DNA of 64,000 bases. Source: Algoriphagus antarcticus. Its GTDB lineage: Bacteria > Bacteroidota > Bacteroidia > Cytophagales > Cyclobacteriaceae. Location of the stretch: NCBI RefSeq assembly GCF_002150685.1, contig NZ_MSSW01000001.1, forward strand, positions 186,001 through 250,000, written 5' to 3'. The notes below the pieces were generated by a model, which was given only the letters and a program-made list of their open reading frames with translations, was not told the DNA's origin and searched no databases. Of the stretch, positions 26,373-36,265 are shown in pieces (position 1 is the stretch's first letter; each line of letters begins with the position of its first letter). The position numbers were made by a program, and so were the translations under genes.

Positions 26373-27173
26373 ATGATAAATTTGAGTACCCGAGCCGAGA
26401 AATTGGCAGCTTTTGACAGATTACTTACTATCATGGATGAACTCAGGGAGCAATGCCCTTGGGACAAAAATCAAACGACAGCAAGTCTCAGACATTTGAC
26501 CATAGAGGAAACTTTTGAGCTTTCGGACGCTATACTCGAAGGAGATCCCGATGAGATCAAAAAAGAATTGGGAGATATTCTCCTTCACATCGTGTTTTAC
26601 GCAAGAATCGGATCTGAAGAAGGCAACTTCGACATGAAAACGATGATTGATGCACTTTGTGAAAAACTAATCCGCCGTCATCCACACATCTACGGAGACG
26701 TCAAGGCTGAGGACGAAGAAGCAGTGAAGCAGAATTGGGAAAAAATAAAACTTACTGAGAAAGGAAATAAATCTGTCCTTGGCGGAGTTCCAAAATCACT
26801 TCCTGCATTAATCAAAGCAATGCGAATCCAAGAAAAAGCCCGTGGAGTAGGTTTTGATTGGGAAGAAAAAAGTCAAGTATGGGAGAAAGTCGAGGAGGAA
26901 ATGCAGGAGTTCAAGGCCGAATTCAATGTGGCGGATGAAAAAGAAATCGATCAGGAAAAAGCAAGTGGTGAATTTGGCGATTTGTTGTTTTCTTTGATCA
27001 ATTACGCACGATTTATTGATATCAATCCAGAGGAAGCGTTGGAGCGAACCAATAAAAAATTCATCAAGCGATTTCAATACCTGGAAACTGCCGCTAAGGA
27101 GTCTGGAAAAACGCTAAGCGAGATGACTTTGGCAGAAATGGATGTGTATTGGAATGAAGCGAAGAGGAAGTGA
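26373..27173 (+). CDS. mazG: Nucleoside triphosphate pyrophosphohydrolase
   Basis: 266 aa with two MazG domains. The first has LREQCPWDKNQTTASLRHLTIEETFEL and EELGD-like EIKKELGDILLHIVF, whose Glu and Asp side chains bind metal. The second repeats this as EEEMQEFKAE...EFGDLLFSLINYARF. It hydrolyses abnormal nucleotides. It is divergent from the NqrM-like gene and directly followed by a heptamer tandem repeat. Confidence 0.93.
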   Translation: MINLSTRAEKLAAFDRLLTIMDELREQCPWDKNQTTASLRHLTIEETFELSDAILEGDPDEIKKELGDILLHIVFYARIGSEEGNFDMKTMIDALCEKLIRRHPHIYGDVKAEDEEAVKQNWEKIKLTEKGNKSVLGGVPKSLPALIKAMRIQEKARGVGFDWEEKSQVWEKVEEEMQEFKAEFNVADEKEIDQEKASGEFGDLLFSLINYARFIDINPEEALERTNKKFIKRFQYLETAAKESGKTLSEMTLAEMDVYWNEAKRK

Positions 27174-27250
27174 GCAGTTGGCAGTTGGCAGTTGGCAGTT
27201 GGCAGTTGGCAGTTGGCAGTTGGCAGTTGGCAGTTGGCAGTTGGCAGTTA
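27174..27250 (+). repeat. Eleven-copy GCAGTTG tandem repeat
   Basis: Unit of seven bases, GCAGTTG, repeated ten times exactly plus an eleventh ending in A, right after the mazG stop codon. With no mismatches it should be prone to slippage. It lies outside coding sequence, so an effect on ridA expression, 58 bases downstream, would be by spacing or structure. Confidence 0.95.
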
Positions 27251-27308
27251 ACAAAAACTTAAATAGAACTCTTAGGGTTCTTTAATTATCTCTCTAAAAA
27301 TCTAAAAA

Positions 27309-27689
27309 ATGGCGAATCAAATAATATTCACTAAAGAGGCTCCAGCACCGATTGGGCCTTATTCTCAGGCAGTTTTAGCAGGAAATACGCTATATGTCTC
27401 TGGTCAAATAGCCTTGGATGCTGAGACCGGCGAATTGATCAATGAGAATATCACGGAGGAAACTCATGCGGTAATGAAAAATCTAGAAGCCGTTCTTAGA
27501 GCTGTAGATTTTACCTTTAACGATATTGTCAAATGCAGCATTTTCATCAAAAGCATGGACGAGTTTAGCACAATCAATGAGGCCTATGGACAGTACTTCA
27601 AATCAAACCCACCAGCTCGGGAAACAGTAGAAGTAAGTAAGCTTCCCAAAAATGTAAATGTAGAAATCTCCTGTATTGCTTTTAAATAA
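27309..27689 (+). CDS. RidA family enamine/imine deaminase
   Basis: 126 aa, usual length for RidA. APAPIGPYSQAVLAG at 12-24 and the conserved Arg104 in NPPARETVEV identify it; it removes reactive 2-aminoacrylate intermediates. Well conserved, with no signs of decay. It is followed six bases later by a membrane protein with a TTG start, so the two probably share a transcript. Confidence 0.92.
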   Translation: MANQIIFTKEAPAPIGPYSQAVLAGNTLYVSGQIALDAETGELINENITEETHAVMKNLEAVLRAVDFTFNDIVKCSIFIKSMDEFSTINEAYGQYFKSNPPARETVEVSKLPKNVNVEISCIAFK

Positions 27690-27695
27690 CGAATT

Positions 27696-28181
27696 TTGAA
27701 CCTATTGCCCCACGATAGTGAAACCTTAGTCAGCGCTCTTTCCAAAGAAGAAGTGTTAGGACATTTGAATCGTGTGACGCGGGAGGTCAACTATTTAGAC
27801 CAAAGAACCCAAGCCAAAGGACATATTATTTTCAATGGCATAGTTGGTAAATCTGACTTTAGAATTTCTAAAGTCCTGAATAGAGCCGATACATTCCTCC
27901 CATTGATTATGGGCAAAGTCGAAGCCACTGCGCGGGGAAGCATTATATTCATCAATTACAGTTTGTTCCCAGGAGCACTGTTTTTTTTAGCTTTTTGGTC
28001 AATCGTTTTGCTTGCATTTACAGCACTTTATACATTCCTAATCCCTAATTATTGGTATGCTGCCATATGTTTAATTCTAGCCTTGGTCAATTATGTAGTG
28101 GCCATGTATTTCTTCAACAGGCAAGTGAAGTCTTCGCGCAAAGTTTTTCACCAGTTGATCAATTTTCAATTGAAGGATTAA
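27696..28181 (+). CDS. Hypothetical membrane protein
   Basis: 161 aa from TTG 27696. Two hydrophobic spans lie at about 99-125 and 127-150 (FPGALFFLAFWSIVLLAFTALY and YAAICLILALVNYVVAMYFF). The soluble N-terminal half may face the cytosol. No known motif was recognised. It is six bases after RidA, so it may be co-transcribed. Confidence 0.6.
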   Translation: MNLLPHDSETLVSALSKEEVLGHLNRVTREVNYLDQRTQAKGHIIFNGIVGKSDFRISKVLNRADTFLPLIMGKVEATARGSIIFINYSLFPGALFFLAFWSIVLLAFTALYTFLIPNYWYAAICLILALVNYVVAMYFFNRQVKSSRKVFHQLINFQLKD

Positions 28182-28255
28182 GCCTTCTATTTCTAGGGAA
28201 CAATGGCATTTGGTTTTAATTTAGCCTACGAAAAGATTCAATAAATCATACAATT

Positions 28256-29656
28256 ATGAGCATCCGCATAGAAAAAGACACCATGGGACCTGTTGAGGTG
28301 CCTGCTGACAAATACTGGGGGGCACAGACCCAAAGATCCATTAATAACTTCAAGATCGGCGGCGAGAAAAACCGCATGCCAATCGAAATCACCCATGCAT
28401 TCGCTATTTTGAAGAAAGCCGCAGCGCAAACTAATGCTGAGCTAGGCGTTTTGGATCAGGACAAAGCAGATATCATTGGAAAAGTATGTGATGAGATTTT
28501 GGAAGGAAGGCTCGATGATCAGTTCCCGCTGGTGGTATGGCAAACTGGATCGGGCACTCAATCGAACATGAACTCAAATGAGGTAATCGCCTATCGAGCA
28601 CATGTGCTTTTGGGAGGTTCTTTGGAAGATTCCAAAAAGAAAATCCACCCAAATGACGATGTAAATAAGTCTCAGTCATCTAATGACACCTATCCTACGG
28701 CTATGCACATCGCTGCCTATAAAATGGTGATGGAGACCACAATCCCAGGCGTAGAAAAACTCAGAGATACCTTGACCCAAAAAGTGGAAGCATTCGAGGA
28801 CGTGGTGAAAATCGGACGTACACACTTTATGGACGCGACTCCGCTTACGCTTGGACAAGAGTTTAGTGGATATGTAGCTCAGCTTAATCATGGTTTAAAA
28901 GCCTTGAGAAACACCTTATCGCATCTCTCCGAATTAGCTTTGGGAGGAACTGCCGTAGGAACTGGCCTGAATACTCCAAAGGGATATTCTGAGCTAGTGG
29001 CTAAGAAGATTGCTGAGCTATCTGGTCAGCCATTTGTGACTGCTGAAAACAAATTTGAAGCACTTGCAGCTCATGATGCTATGATAGAAACGCATGGAGC
29101 GCTAAAGCAATTGGCAGTTTCCTTAATGAAAATTGCCAATGACGTGAGGATGCTTTCTTCTGGGCCAAGATCTGGAATTGGTGAGATTTTGATTCCTGAA
29201 AACGAGCCAGGTTCATCCATCATGCCAGGCAAGGTCAACCCAACGCAAGTAGAAGCCATAACTATGGTAGCTGCTCAAGTAATGGGAAATGACGTTGCTA
29301 TCTCTATCGGTGGTTCAAATGGACATTTCGAATTGAACGTCTTCAAACCAATGATCGCAGCTAATTTCCTACAATCTGCCCGTTTGATCGGAGATGCATG
29401 CGTATCATTCAATGATAATTGTGCAATAGGAATCGAACCAAATACGCCGATGATTCAGAGACATTTGGAGAATTCCTTAATGCTGGTAACAGCATTGAAT
29501 CCACATATAGGCTATGAAAATGCTGCGGCTATTGCCAAGAAAGCACATAAGGAAGGAACTAACCTGAGAGAAGCTGCGATCGCGCTTAACTTGCTTACTT
29601 CTGAGCAATTTACCGACTGGGTAAAACCTGAAGAAATGACCGGTAGCTTGAAGTAA
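28256..29656 (+). CDS. fumC: Class II fumarate hydratase
   Basis: 466 aa. Interconverts fumarate and malate in the TCA cycle. The superfamily signature [11 protein letters not shown] and the N-terminal [14 protein letters not shown] are clear, and NSNEV lies in the active-site region. Cofactor-free class II type. A bidirectional-looking terminator follows at 29678-29716. Confidence 0.96.
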   Translation: MSIRIEKDTMGPVEVPADKYWGAQTQRSINNFKIGGEKNRMPIEITHAFAILKKAAAQTNAELGVLDQDKADIIGKVCDEILEGRLDDQFPLVVWQTGSGTQSNMNSNEVIAYRAHVLLGGSLEDSKKKIHPNDDVNKSQSSNDTYPTAMHIAAYKMVMETTIPGVEKLRDTLTQKVEAFEDVVKIGRTHFMDATPLTLGQEFSGYVAQLNHGLKALRNTLSHLSELALGGTAVGTGLNTPKGYSELVAKKIAELSGQPFVTAENKFEALAAHDAMIETHGALKQLAVSLMKIANDVRMLSSGPRSGIGEILIPENEPGSSIMPGKVNPTQVEAITMVAAQVMGNDVAISIGGSNGHFELNVFKPMIAANFLQSARLIGDACVSFNDNCAIGIEPNTPMIQRHLENSLMLVTALNPHIGYENAAAIAKKAHKEGTNLREAAIALNLLTSEQFTDWVKPEEMTGSLK

Positions 29657-29677
29657 TGTTCACTCTGGTATAAAACC

Positions 29678-29716
29678 AAAAATGGCTGCTTCTGATTAAG
29701 AGGCTGCCATTTTTAT
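29678..29716 (+). terminator. Terminator of fumC
   Basis: AAAAATGGC ... GCCATTTTT with a further inner CTT/AAG pairing, 22 bases after the fumC stop. Confidence 0.7.
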
Positions 29717-30086
29717 TATAATCAAATAGGTAAACTGTATCATCAGAAATAGCAAAATTAGTTATGACTCTTGCTCCTCCTGACTTACCTTTTCCTTTTG
29801 AAGCAATTGACAATCTGATTTTATAGCAGTTCTCAAATAGGGGAGTTCCTTCAGTAAGGAGTATTTCAAGTCTTTCTATCAGCTTAATTCAGATCTGAGA
29901 GAATGATATTTCTTAAGAAAATTTTCAAGCTCTTTCTCAAATTAAGGCACAGATTTGACTAGATAGGTCAAAGTTCATCAATTCAATCCCGAGCATCTTT
30001 TGCTTTCAATTTGCCTGCTTTTAATTCGAGCATTTCCTTGTAGCCCATTCTCATCTTATATATGATTAGCGAATCGCTTCAAACCA
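29717..30086. other. 370-base gap without a recognised gene
   Basis: Between the fumC terminator and the terminator of the symporter. Only short open frames occur, none with a recognisable product; the longest minus-strand stretch near 30058-29988 (MRMGYKEMLELKAGK...) is 23 codons and I do not call it. Confidence 0.5.
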
Positions 30087-30087
30087 A

Positions 30088-30119
30088 AAAATGGCTCCGA
30101 TAGATAAAGGAGCCATTTT
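30088..30119 (-). terminator. Terminator of the symporter gene
   Basis: AAAATGGCTCC-N10-GGAGCCATTTT, perfect 11-base arms, 20 bases past the symporter stop. The minus strand continues with a T-rich stretch. Confidence 0.8.
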
Positions 30120-30139
30120 ATTTATACTTCTATTTTTTA

Positions 30140-31465
30140 TTAATTCGGAGTCAGCGGATTTGACTTTCGTATCAATCCATCTGGCAATTCGCCCTCAGTA
30201 CTTGCTACGATGGTACAAACTGTGGCGTCACCCGTGACATTTACTACGGTTCGGAACATGTCCAATATCCTATCTGGAGCGATAATCAACGCGATACCCG
30301 CAGCAGGGACACCAATCGATTCCAAGACGATAATCAGCATAATCAACCCGGCACCTGGAACACCAGCTGATCCAATGGAAGCTAGTGTTGCTGTCAAGAC
30401 AATCATCAGTTGCTGTGTCAAGCTCAACTCCATACCTAAAGCCTGAGCGATAAACACCGCTGCTACGCCTTGGTAAAGACTTGTCCCATCCATATTAACA
30501 GTAGCGCCTAAAGGCAATACAAAACTCGAAATTTCTTCAGAAACACCTAATTCTTCCTCCACTTGCTTCATCGTCACTGGAAGCGTAGCAGAACTCGAAC
30601 TAGTTGAGAATGCTAGCAATTGAGCTGGTCGTATTGCTTTGAAAAAATCCTTGTATTTGACTTTTGTGAAAGCCATCAAGATCAATGGGTAAACGACCAA
30701 TATCATGGTAAAGAGCCCGCCCAAAACCACCAAACTGTATTTCAACAAAGCCATCAAAAGCTGAACAGCAGAATCTGGATTATCTCCTGCAATCTCAACA
30801 ATCAAGGATGCCATCAGAGCAAAAACCCCGATAGGTGCTATCATCATGATGTAATTAACGATCTGAATAATGACCTCATTCAGCCCGTCGAAAAACGCGA
30901 TCACTGGCGCAGCCTTACTTTTTTGCACTTGCAAAAGGGCAATACCTATAAGAATAGCGAAGAAAACCACTTGCAGCATAGCTGCATTATCCGTAGTGGC
31001 TCTAAATACATTGTCAGGAACAATATCCACCAATGGTTGTAGCGGGCTTTGCTTTTGTAATTCTGCTGCCTGTCCAACTCGGGAGCCAGCATCACCTTCG
31101 TACAGGCTCATCAAACTCTCACGCGTTTCGGGAGGTAAACTTTTGCCTGGCTGGAATACATTCACAAGCACCAAGCCTATCGTCACTGCCAAAACAGTTG
31201 TAACCAAATAGGTACCAATAGTTTTTCCACCAATCCTGCTCAATTTGGAAACATCTCCCAAATTTGAAACCCCAACAATCAAAGATGCCAGTACCAAAGG
31301 CACGGCAATCATTTTAAGAGCATTTATAAAAATCGTACCGAATGGTTTGATATAATCTAAGGTGAAGGAATTGGGAATGGAAGTCTTAATGACTACTAAG
31401 CCAAAAATCAACCCCAGAACAAGTCCGATGATAATTTGGGTATGTAAGGGTATCTTTTTAAACAT
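30140..31465 (-). CDS. Dicarboxylate/amino acid:cation symporter (DAACS family)
   Basis: 441 aa membrane protein of the GltP/DctA type. The serine-rich re-entrant loop FSTSSSSATLPVTM and the second motif LGATVNMDGTSLYQGV are present, along with several hydrophobic spans from the N-terminus (IIIGLVLGLIFGLVVI). Takes up glutamate, aspartate or C4-dicarboxylates with Na+ or H+. Substrate not decidable by eye. It is followed at once by aroC on the same strand (12 bases). Confidence 0.92.
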   Translation of the reverse strand: MFKKIPLHTQIIIGLVLGLIFGLVVIKTSIPNSFTLDYIKPFGTIFINALKMIAVPLVLASLIVGVSNLGDVSKLSRIGGKTIGTYLVTTVLAVTIGLVLVNVFQPGKSLPPETRESLMSLYEGDAGSRVGQAAELQKQSPLQPLVDIVPDNVFRATTDNAAMLQVVFFAILIGIALLQVQKSKAAPVIAFFDGLNEVIIQIVNYIMMIAPIGVFALMASLIVEIAGDNPDSAVQLLMALLKYSLVVLGGLFTMILVVYPLILMAFTKVKYKDFFKAIRPAQLLAFSTSSSSATLPVTMKQVEEELGVSEEISSFVLPLGATVNMDGTSLYQGVAAVFIAQALGMELSLTQQLMIVLTATLASIGSAGVPGAGLIMLIIVLESIGVPAAGIALIIAPDRILDMFRTVVNVTGDATVCTIVASTEGELPDGLIRKSNPLTPN

Positions 31466-31476
31466 ATATATCTGGG

Positions 31477-32562
31477 TTAGAAGTCCTGCAGTTTATTGCT
31501 TTTTGACAACAAAATATAATCAGCTATGACCAAGGCCGCCATGGCTTCCACGATCGGGACAGCTCTAGGCACCACGCATGGATCGTGACGACCTTTTCCT
31601 GAAACCACGACAGTTTCGCCAGCTTCATTCACTGAATCCTGATCTGTCATTATGGTAGCGACTGGTTTGAAGGCGACATTGAAATAAATATCTTCTCCGT
31701 TGGATATTCCGCCTTGAATTCCTCCGGAATGGTTGGTAAGCGTTCGAACTTTCTCACCTACTTGAACAAATGTATCATTATGGGCAGAACCACGCATTTT
31801 CACACCTTCGAAACCACTTCCGTACTCAAAACCTTTCACTGCATTGATGCTTAGCATGGCTTTACCAAGCTCGGCATGTAATCTATCAAATACAGGTTCT
31901 CCTATTCCTACAGGAGTATTTTTGATCACACAGCTGACTACCCCACCAATTGTATCCCGATCTTTTCTAACCGAATCTATCAATTCTATCATTTCCTCAG
32001 CAATTGCTGGATCAGGACATCTCACAATGTTCTCTTCAGCCATAGCAAGATCTAATTCAGTATAACTTTTACCCAACTTCAAATCACCTACCTGAGACAC
32101 ATAGGCTTGAATGCTGATTCCTTTTGTTTCTAAAAGCTGTTTTGCGATAGCTCCAGCCACTACCCGAGCGGCTGTTTCTCTTGCAGAACTTCTGCCTCCT
32201 CCGCGATAATCTCTTAGTCCGTATTTTTCGAAATAGGTGAAATCAGCATGTGATGGGCGAAATTTGTCTGAGATATGAGAGTAATCTTTACTTTTTTGAT
32301 CAGAATTATTGATCACAATCCCGATCGGGGTGCCGGTGGTTACTCCTTCGAAAACCCCTGATTTGATCTCAAATTCATCTTCTTCCTTGCGCTGTGTGGT
32401 AATTTTGGACTGCCCTGGCTTCCTTCGCTGCATCTCTGCAATAAGTTTAGCCTCATCTATTTTCAGTCCTGCTGGGCATCCTTCGATGATTACCCCTAGA
32501 GCCAATCCATGTGATTCACCATAGGTGGTGATCTTGAATAGCTTTCCAAATGAATTGCCCAT
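31477..32562 (-). CDS. aroC: Chorismate synthase
   Basis: 361 aa. Last step of the shikimate pathway, using reduced FMN. The start [32 protein letters not shown] and the R-rich RRRKPGQ-like [15 protein letters not shown] block are diagnostic, as are [22 protein letters not shown] and the C-terminal [22 protein letters not shown]. Its start overlaps the batD stop by one base (TAATG), so it is co-transcribed with batD. Confidence 0.97.
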   Translation of the reverse strand: MGNSFGKLFKITTYGESHGLALGVIIEGCPAGLKIDEAKLIAEMQRRKPGQSKITTQRKEEDEFEIKSGVFEGVTTGTPIGIVINNSDQKSKDYSHISDKFRPSHADFTYFEKYGLRDYRGGGRSSARETAARVVAGAIAKQLLETKGISIQAYVSQVGDLKLGKSYTELDLAMAEENIVRCPDPAIAEEMIELIDSVRKDRDTIGGVVSCVIKNTPVGIGEPVFDRLHAELGKAMLSINAVKGFEYGSGFEGVKMRGSAHNDTFVQVGEKVRTLTNHSGGIQGGISNGEDIYFNVAFKPVATIMTDQDSVNEAGETVVVSGKGRHDPCVVPRAVPIVEAMAALVIADYILLSKSNKLQDF

Positions 32563-34010
32563 TATCTCTTTCTAATTATCAATACGGCCAGCATTGCCAC
32601 TGCGATGAGTAGCAAAACGTTGATTGCGACCGTAAAATAGTATTTATATTTCTCGTTTAAAAACCGATTGTCTTCAGTAGAAATACGATCGTATAACCCG
32701 CCTAAACGCTGACTGGAAATCGCCTGATTCACCTTACTTTCACCGGCCACAGTAATTTTCGCCTGTGGTCTCAAGGTATCATATACAGCACGCTCCGGGT
32801 CAAAATAAACCCATTCAAAATTCTTCCCAAGATCTACCACACCTGCCTCATTGATAGTGATATAATAATTGAACTCCTTGATTCCCGACACCCTGCCGTA
32901 GCCACGATTGATCTGCTGTCGGACGTTGGGATCATAGGTGTTCAAATTGGCAACAGGAAGTCTTTTGGGGGCTGAGACCGCATTTATATTACCTACGCCG
33001 CTTATGCCGAAGTTGTAGTCAAAACCCTGACCTGTTTCTACTTCAATAGTTGTGATGTTTTCTCTAATCTGAAACTGCCCCACACTCACCTCATTTTTCA
33101 AAGGATGTGGAGGAAGCGGCTTGACCTTTATCGTTTTTGGATTGGAATAAAAGGTCTTGAAATCCTCCTGTCTATTAGCTCCAAAGAACGTTGGGTTTTT
33201 GGCAATTTTATATTTGATCATCTCCCACGGGATTCTTGGGATGACTATTTCACCTTCGGAAAAAGGGAAAAATGTAGCCTCATACACCTTGAATTTTGTC
33301 CATCTTTTGCCATTAATGGTAACTTGCTCGGGATCAATATTGCTAATGTTGAAGTTTTCTTCCCATGCATTTGTAGGCTTTATTTTCTTCAAAATATCAT
33401 CTAACTGCCTGCCTGGCTCATGAAAATTAAAGGGAGCCTGATTCGATTCAGACATGTAAAAAGCCAAACTCAAATTGAATCCTTCACCCTGATAAATCTC
33501 TTCTTTATCCACAGATACGGAGAAAAAAGCATCATCTTCCATCTCTACATATTCTGGATCTTCCACAGCTGATCGCCCAAAGAAATCTGCAAAAGGATCA
33601 GAAGCTGAACCACTTCCACTAGTGGTACTAGCCGCGTCTCCCACAGTGATCTTTTTTCCGCTCGAAGAATAGGCTTGTCCGTTAATCGTAAGCTCAAAAG
33701 ATGGCAAAGTAAACTCTCCTTTTCTGCTCGGCTTATAATATTGTATGATGCTATTGGAACTGCTCATCTGACCATTGATAAGATTCATCGAGGACGATTG
33801 AGAGATTCCTTGTTTCTGAAAACTTGGGATCTCTGGAAATTGATCATAGGATTTGATTTTTTCGTTGCTGAGCGTTACCTTAATGGTGAAAGTTTCATTC
33901 AAACCGATCTCAGCAGGACCAAGCTCAATTTGAACATCCTGAGCTATGGCCAATCCTGAAAATAGGAAGAGGCCACATACGAAAATGAATCGGGCAAGCG
34001 TTTTAATCAT
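32562..34010 (-). CDS. batD: BatD family protein
   Basis: 482 aa. A Sec signal ([20 protein letters not shown]) is followed by [27 protein letters not shown], the BatD start, several Ig-like beta domains, and a C-terminal membrane anchor ([23 protein letters not shown]). BatD belongs to the Bacteroidetes bat operon of aerotolerance-like genes. Here no batA, batB, batC or moxR gene is adjacent; it is instead coupled to aroC, which is odd. The role of an isolated copy is unknown. Confidence 0.85.
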   Translation of the reverse strand: MIKTLARFIFVCGLFLFSGLAIAQDVQIELGPAEIGLNETFTIKVTLSNEKIKSYDQFPEIPSFQKQGISQSSSMNLINGQMSSSNSIIQYYKPSRKGEFTLPSFELTINGQAYSSSGKKITVGDAASTTSGSGSASDPFADFFGRSAVEDPEYVEMEDDAFFSVSVDKEEIYQGEGFNLSLAFYMSESNQAPFNFHEPGRQLDDILKKIKPTNAWEENFNISNIDPEQVTINGKRWTKFKVYEATFFPFSEGEIVIPRIPWEMIKYKIAKNPTFFGANRQEDFKTFYSNPKTIKVKPLPPHPLKNEVSVGQFQIRENITTIEVETGQGFDYNFGISGVGNINAVSAPKRLPVANLNTYDPNVRQQINRGYGRVSGIKEFNYYITINEAGVVDLGKNFEWVYFDPERAVYDTLRPQAKITVAGESKVNQAISSQRLGGLYDRISTEDNRFLNEKYKYYFTVAINVLLLIAVAMLAVLIIRKR

Positions 34011-34123
34011 GGTTGCGAAAATAGGGAATTTTCTACTCTTTGATTTCTAAAATAACGCAACATATAGAGAAATGCCTCCGTATTAAAACTTAAAATCAGT
34101 TAAAACCCTAAACTCTTTAGACT

Positions 34124-34318
34124 ATGATAGAATATGTGAAGACTATCTTACAAAAGGTCAGCTTTTCAAATTATTTGTTTGAACGTGAGCTGAGAAAAGG
34201 ACTAAGGCTAATTTCACCCACAGAAATTCAGGAATTCAAAGACTGGTGTTACCTGATGTTTGGTAAAATTCACAAGGTCATTCTCAATAGATATTTCGAG
34301 CCAGCACAAGCATTTTAA
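34124..34318 (+). CDS. Small conserved-looking protein, 64 aa
   Basis: MIEYVKTILQKVSFSNYLFERELRKGL...: mostly charged and helical, no signal peptide or membrane span. The C-terminus is IHKVILNRYF. It has its own strong terminator four bases after the stop and a batD start in the other direction. I do not recognise it; a short coding gene is supported by the terminator and by its placement between genes. Confidence 0.6.
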   Translation: MIEYVKTILQKVSFSNYLFERELRKGLRLISPTEIQEFKDWCYLMFGKIHKVILNRYFEPAQAF

Positions 34319-34321
34319 AAC

Positions 34322-34356
34322 AAAAGCCCCGACCAAAATTGGAACGGGGCTTTTTT
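34322..34356 (+). terminator. Strong terminator after the 64-aa gene
   Basis: AAAAGCCCCG-N13-CGGGGCTTTT, a 10-base stem, then further T. It can also end transcripts of the ammonium transporter gene from the other side (stop at 34383). Confidence 0.9.
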
Positions 34357-34382
34357 AATTCATGGTAGCTGTTTACCTATAA

Positions 34383-35612
34383 TTAATCTTTTGTCGCAAA
34401 ATCAGGATAGGCACGCATACTATGCTCATTGATATCTAAACCTTCCGTTTCTTCTGCTTCATCTACTCGGATTCCGACAGTCTTTTTCATGACAAAGAAT
34501 ATCACTCCGGCAAAAACAACGCAAAATGCTCCAACTGAAGCAATCCCAATCAGCTGAGAGACCAACTGGCTTACACCAGCCAAATCACCGAAGATGCCAA
34601 CCGCCAAAGTACCCCAAATACCACCAACAAGGTGAACTGAAATCGCCCCTACTGGATCATCCACTTTGATTTTATCGAAGAAAACGACTGCAAATACGAT
34701 CAAGCCACCACCTATCAAACCAATGATGATCGAAGAATTAACTCCCATCTGATCAGCTCCAGCAGTGATTCCTACTAGGCCAGCCAGAATTCCGTTCAAT
34801 ACCATGGTAATATCGTATGTTTTAAACATCAAATAGGAAACAATCAATGCTCCGAAAGCACCAGCAGCGGCAGCCATCGAAGTAGTCACAAAAACTTTGG
34901 AGACCAATCCCGGATCGGCACTCAGTACTGATCCACCGTTGAATCCAAACCATCCAAACCACAATAAGAAGACCCCAAGAGTAGCTAACGGAATACTATG
35001 CCCCGGAATCGCAGTCATTCCTCTCGACGTATATTTTCCGATTCTAGGCCCTAAAAGTGCAGCACCTATCAAAGCCCCCCATCCACCTACAGAGTGAACA
35101 ATAGTAGATCCTGCGAAGTCATAAAATGGCGTTTCCAGTGTGTTTAGGAATCCACCACCCCATTTCCACATTCCTACAATAGGGTAACAAATACCAACAT
35201 ATAGAAACGAGAAAAAGATAAACGGCCCGAGCTTCACTCGCTCAGCCACGGCTCCGGACACAATAGTCGCTGCTGTAGCCGCAAACATTGCCTGAAATAT
35301 AAAATCTGTAAAGTAGGTATAACCTGCATTGTAATTACTTGTATCCCAACCTTCCGGGAGTGTAAGTCCAAACCCTGCGAATCCAAAGAATGAACCTGCA
35401 TATTCTGCTCCAGGGTACATTAAATTGAATCCAACAAAGGCATAAGTCAAAAGGCCAATTGCAGGGATAATCGTGTTTTTAAACAAGATATTAATAGTGT
35501 TTTTGGAGCGTGTAAGCCCAGCTTCCAAGCTGGCAAAGCCCAGGTGCATGATGAAGACCATGGTAGTGGCGATCATCATCCATAAATTATTGACAGTAAA
35601 TAAGTCTTGCAT
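34383..35612 (-). CDS. amt: Ammonium transporter
   Basis: 409 aa, about eleven spans. The N-terminus MIATTMVFIMHLGFASLEAGLTRSKN and the twin His sites (IVHSVGGWGALIG and SVHLVGGIWGTLA) that line the conduction pore are present. No cleavable signal peptide is obvious. The P-II gene lies 35 bases upstream on the same strand, a standard amtB-glnK type pairing (order here glnK-like then amt) that lets P-II block the channel when nitrogen is plentiful. Confidence 0.95.
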   Translation of the reverse strand: MQDLFTVNNLWMMIATTMVFIMHLGFASLEAGLTRSKNTINILFKNTIIPAIGLLTYAFVGFNLMYPGAEYAGSFFGFAGFGLTLPEGWDTSNYNAGYTYFTDFIFQAMFAATAATIVSGAVAERVKLGPFIFFSFLYVGICYPIVGMWKWGGGFLNTLETPFYDFAGSTIVHSVGGWGALIGAALLGPRIGKYTSRGMTAIPGHSIPLATLGVFLLWFGWFGFNGGSVLSADPGLVSKVFVTTSMAAAAGAFGALIVSYLMFKTYDITMVLNGILAGLVGITAGADQMGVNSSIIIGLIGGGLIVFAVVFFDKIKVDDPVGAISVHLVGGIWGTLAVGIFGDLAGVSQLVSQLIGIASVGAFCVVFAGVIFFVMKKTVGIRVDEAEETEGLDINEHSMRAYPDFATKD

Positions 35613-35647
35613 TTGATAAAATAGGTTCGGTGAGTAAATGAATAAGA

Positions 35648-35986
35648 TTAAAGTGCTTGCTCTCCTTTATCGCTGTTTCTAATGCGATAAGCGTCCAGCA
35701 CGTCGTAAACGAAGATTTTTCCGTCACCAACCTGACCTGTTTTCCCTTCGGCCAGAATGCAGTTGATCACTGGCTCAACTAATTCTTCGACTGTAATTAT
35801 TTCAATCTTAGTTCTAGGAATGTATGCAGGCTCATAGGGCACACCACGGTACATTTCAAGCCTGGCATGCTCCAGGCCCATTCCCTTTACTTCATAAAAA
35901 GTGAGGAATTTCACTCCAAGCCCTGCCACACAGCTGTGGATCTGGTCAAAGCGGGAAGTCCTAATAATCGCTTCAATTTTTTTCAT
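35648..35986 (-). CDS. P-II family nitrogen regulator
   Basis: 112 aa from the ATG at 35986 (MKKIEAIIRTSRF); a frame-open extension to 36025 is not needed. It aligns with GlnB/GlnK without gaps: Tyr51 (uridylylation site) is in GVPYEPAY, and GKTGQVGDGKIFVYD and the C-terminal AYRIRNSDKG are conserved. In the T-loop the usual Gln39, which helps bind 2-oxoglutarate, is Glu (KGMGLEHARLEMY). Directly upstream of amt, so it most likely controls that transporter. Confidence 0.92.
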   Translation of the reverse strand: MKKIEAIIRTSRFDQIHSCVAGLGVKFLTFYEVKGMGLEHARLEMYRGVPYEPAYIPRTKIEIITVEELVEPVINCILAEGKTGQVGDGKIFVYDVLDAYRIRNSDKGEQAL

Positions 35987-36118
35987 TTTTTCAATGGGTC
36001 TAATGGTTTTTTGAGATAATGGCATAAAACTAAACAGAAAATTAAATTAAATTCATATTGAGGATAATTTTTTACCGTACATACTCACATTTTATTGCCT
36101 AAAAATGAATAGTAGGTT

Positions 36119-36151
36119 TAGAAAGTACCCTAGTGGGATAAAAACTTTCTA
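36119..36151. promoter_or_regulatory. Inverted repeat in the P-II/nucleotidyltransferase divergent region
   Basis: TAGAAAGT ... ACTTTCTA with a 17-base loop. It lies about 130 bases upstream of the P-II start. A regulatory role for glnK-amt is inferred from position only. Confidence 0.3.
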
Positions 36152-36213
36152 CTAAAACTCAAATTATGACTTATTTAAAACCCAATCACATTTTATAAAT
36201 CAAGGAGAATCTC

Positions 36214-36243
36214 TTGCCTCCTTGACATAAAAACTTAATTTTG
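36214..36243 (+). promoter_or_regulatory. Promoter of the nucleotidyltransferase gene
   Basis: TTG at 36214-36216, 19 bases, then TAATTTTG at 36236-36243: a good match to the Bacteroidetes TTTG-N17-23-TAnnTTTG promoter. An 8-base hairpin TCAAGGAG...CTCCTTGA (36200-36225) overlaps the -33 region and could be an operator. The start codon is at 36266. Confidence 0.65.
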
Positions 36244-36265
36244 CCAACGTTTTAAGAACCTATAT

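Noticed and set aside
27174..27250. Possible CRISPR array
   Set aside because: The seven-base units are contiguous without spacers; there are no cas genes.
29610..29813. Minus-strand open frame of 67 codons
   Set aside because: Overlaps the fumC end and its terminator; nothing recognisable.
29988..30058. Short minus-strand frame MRMGYKEMLELKAGK...
   Set aside because: Only 23 codons, not matched to any family I know; not enough evidence.
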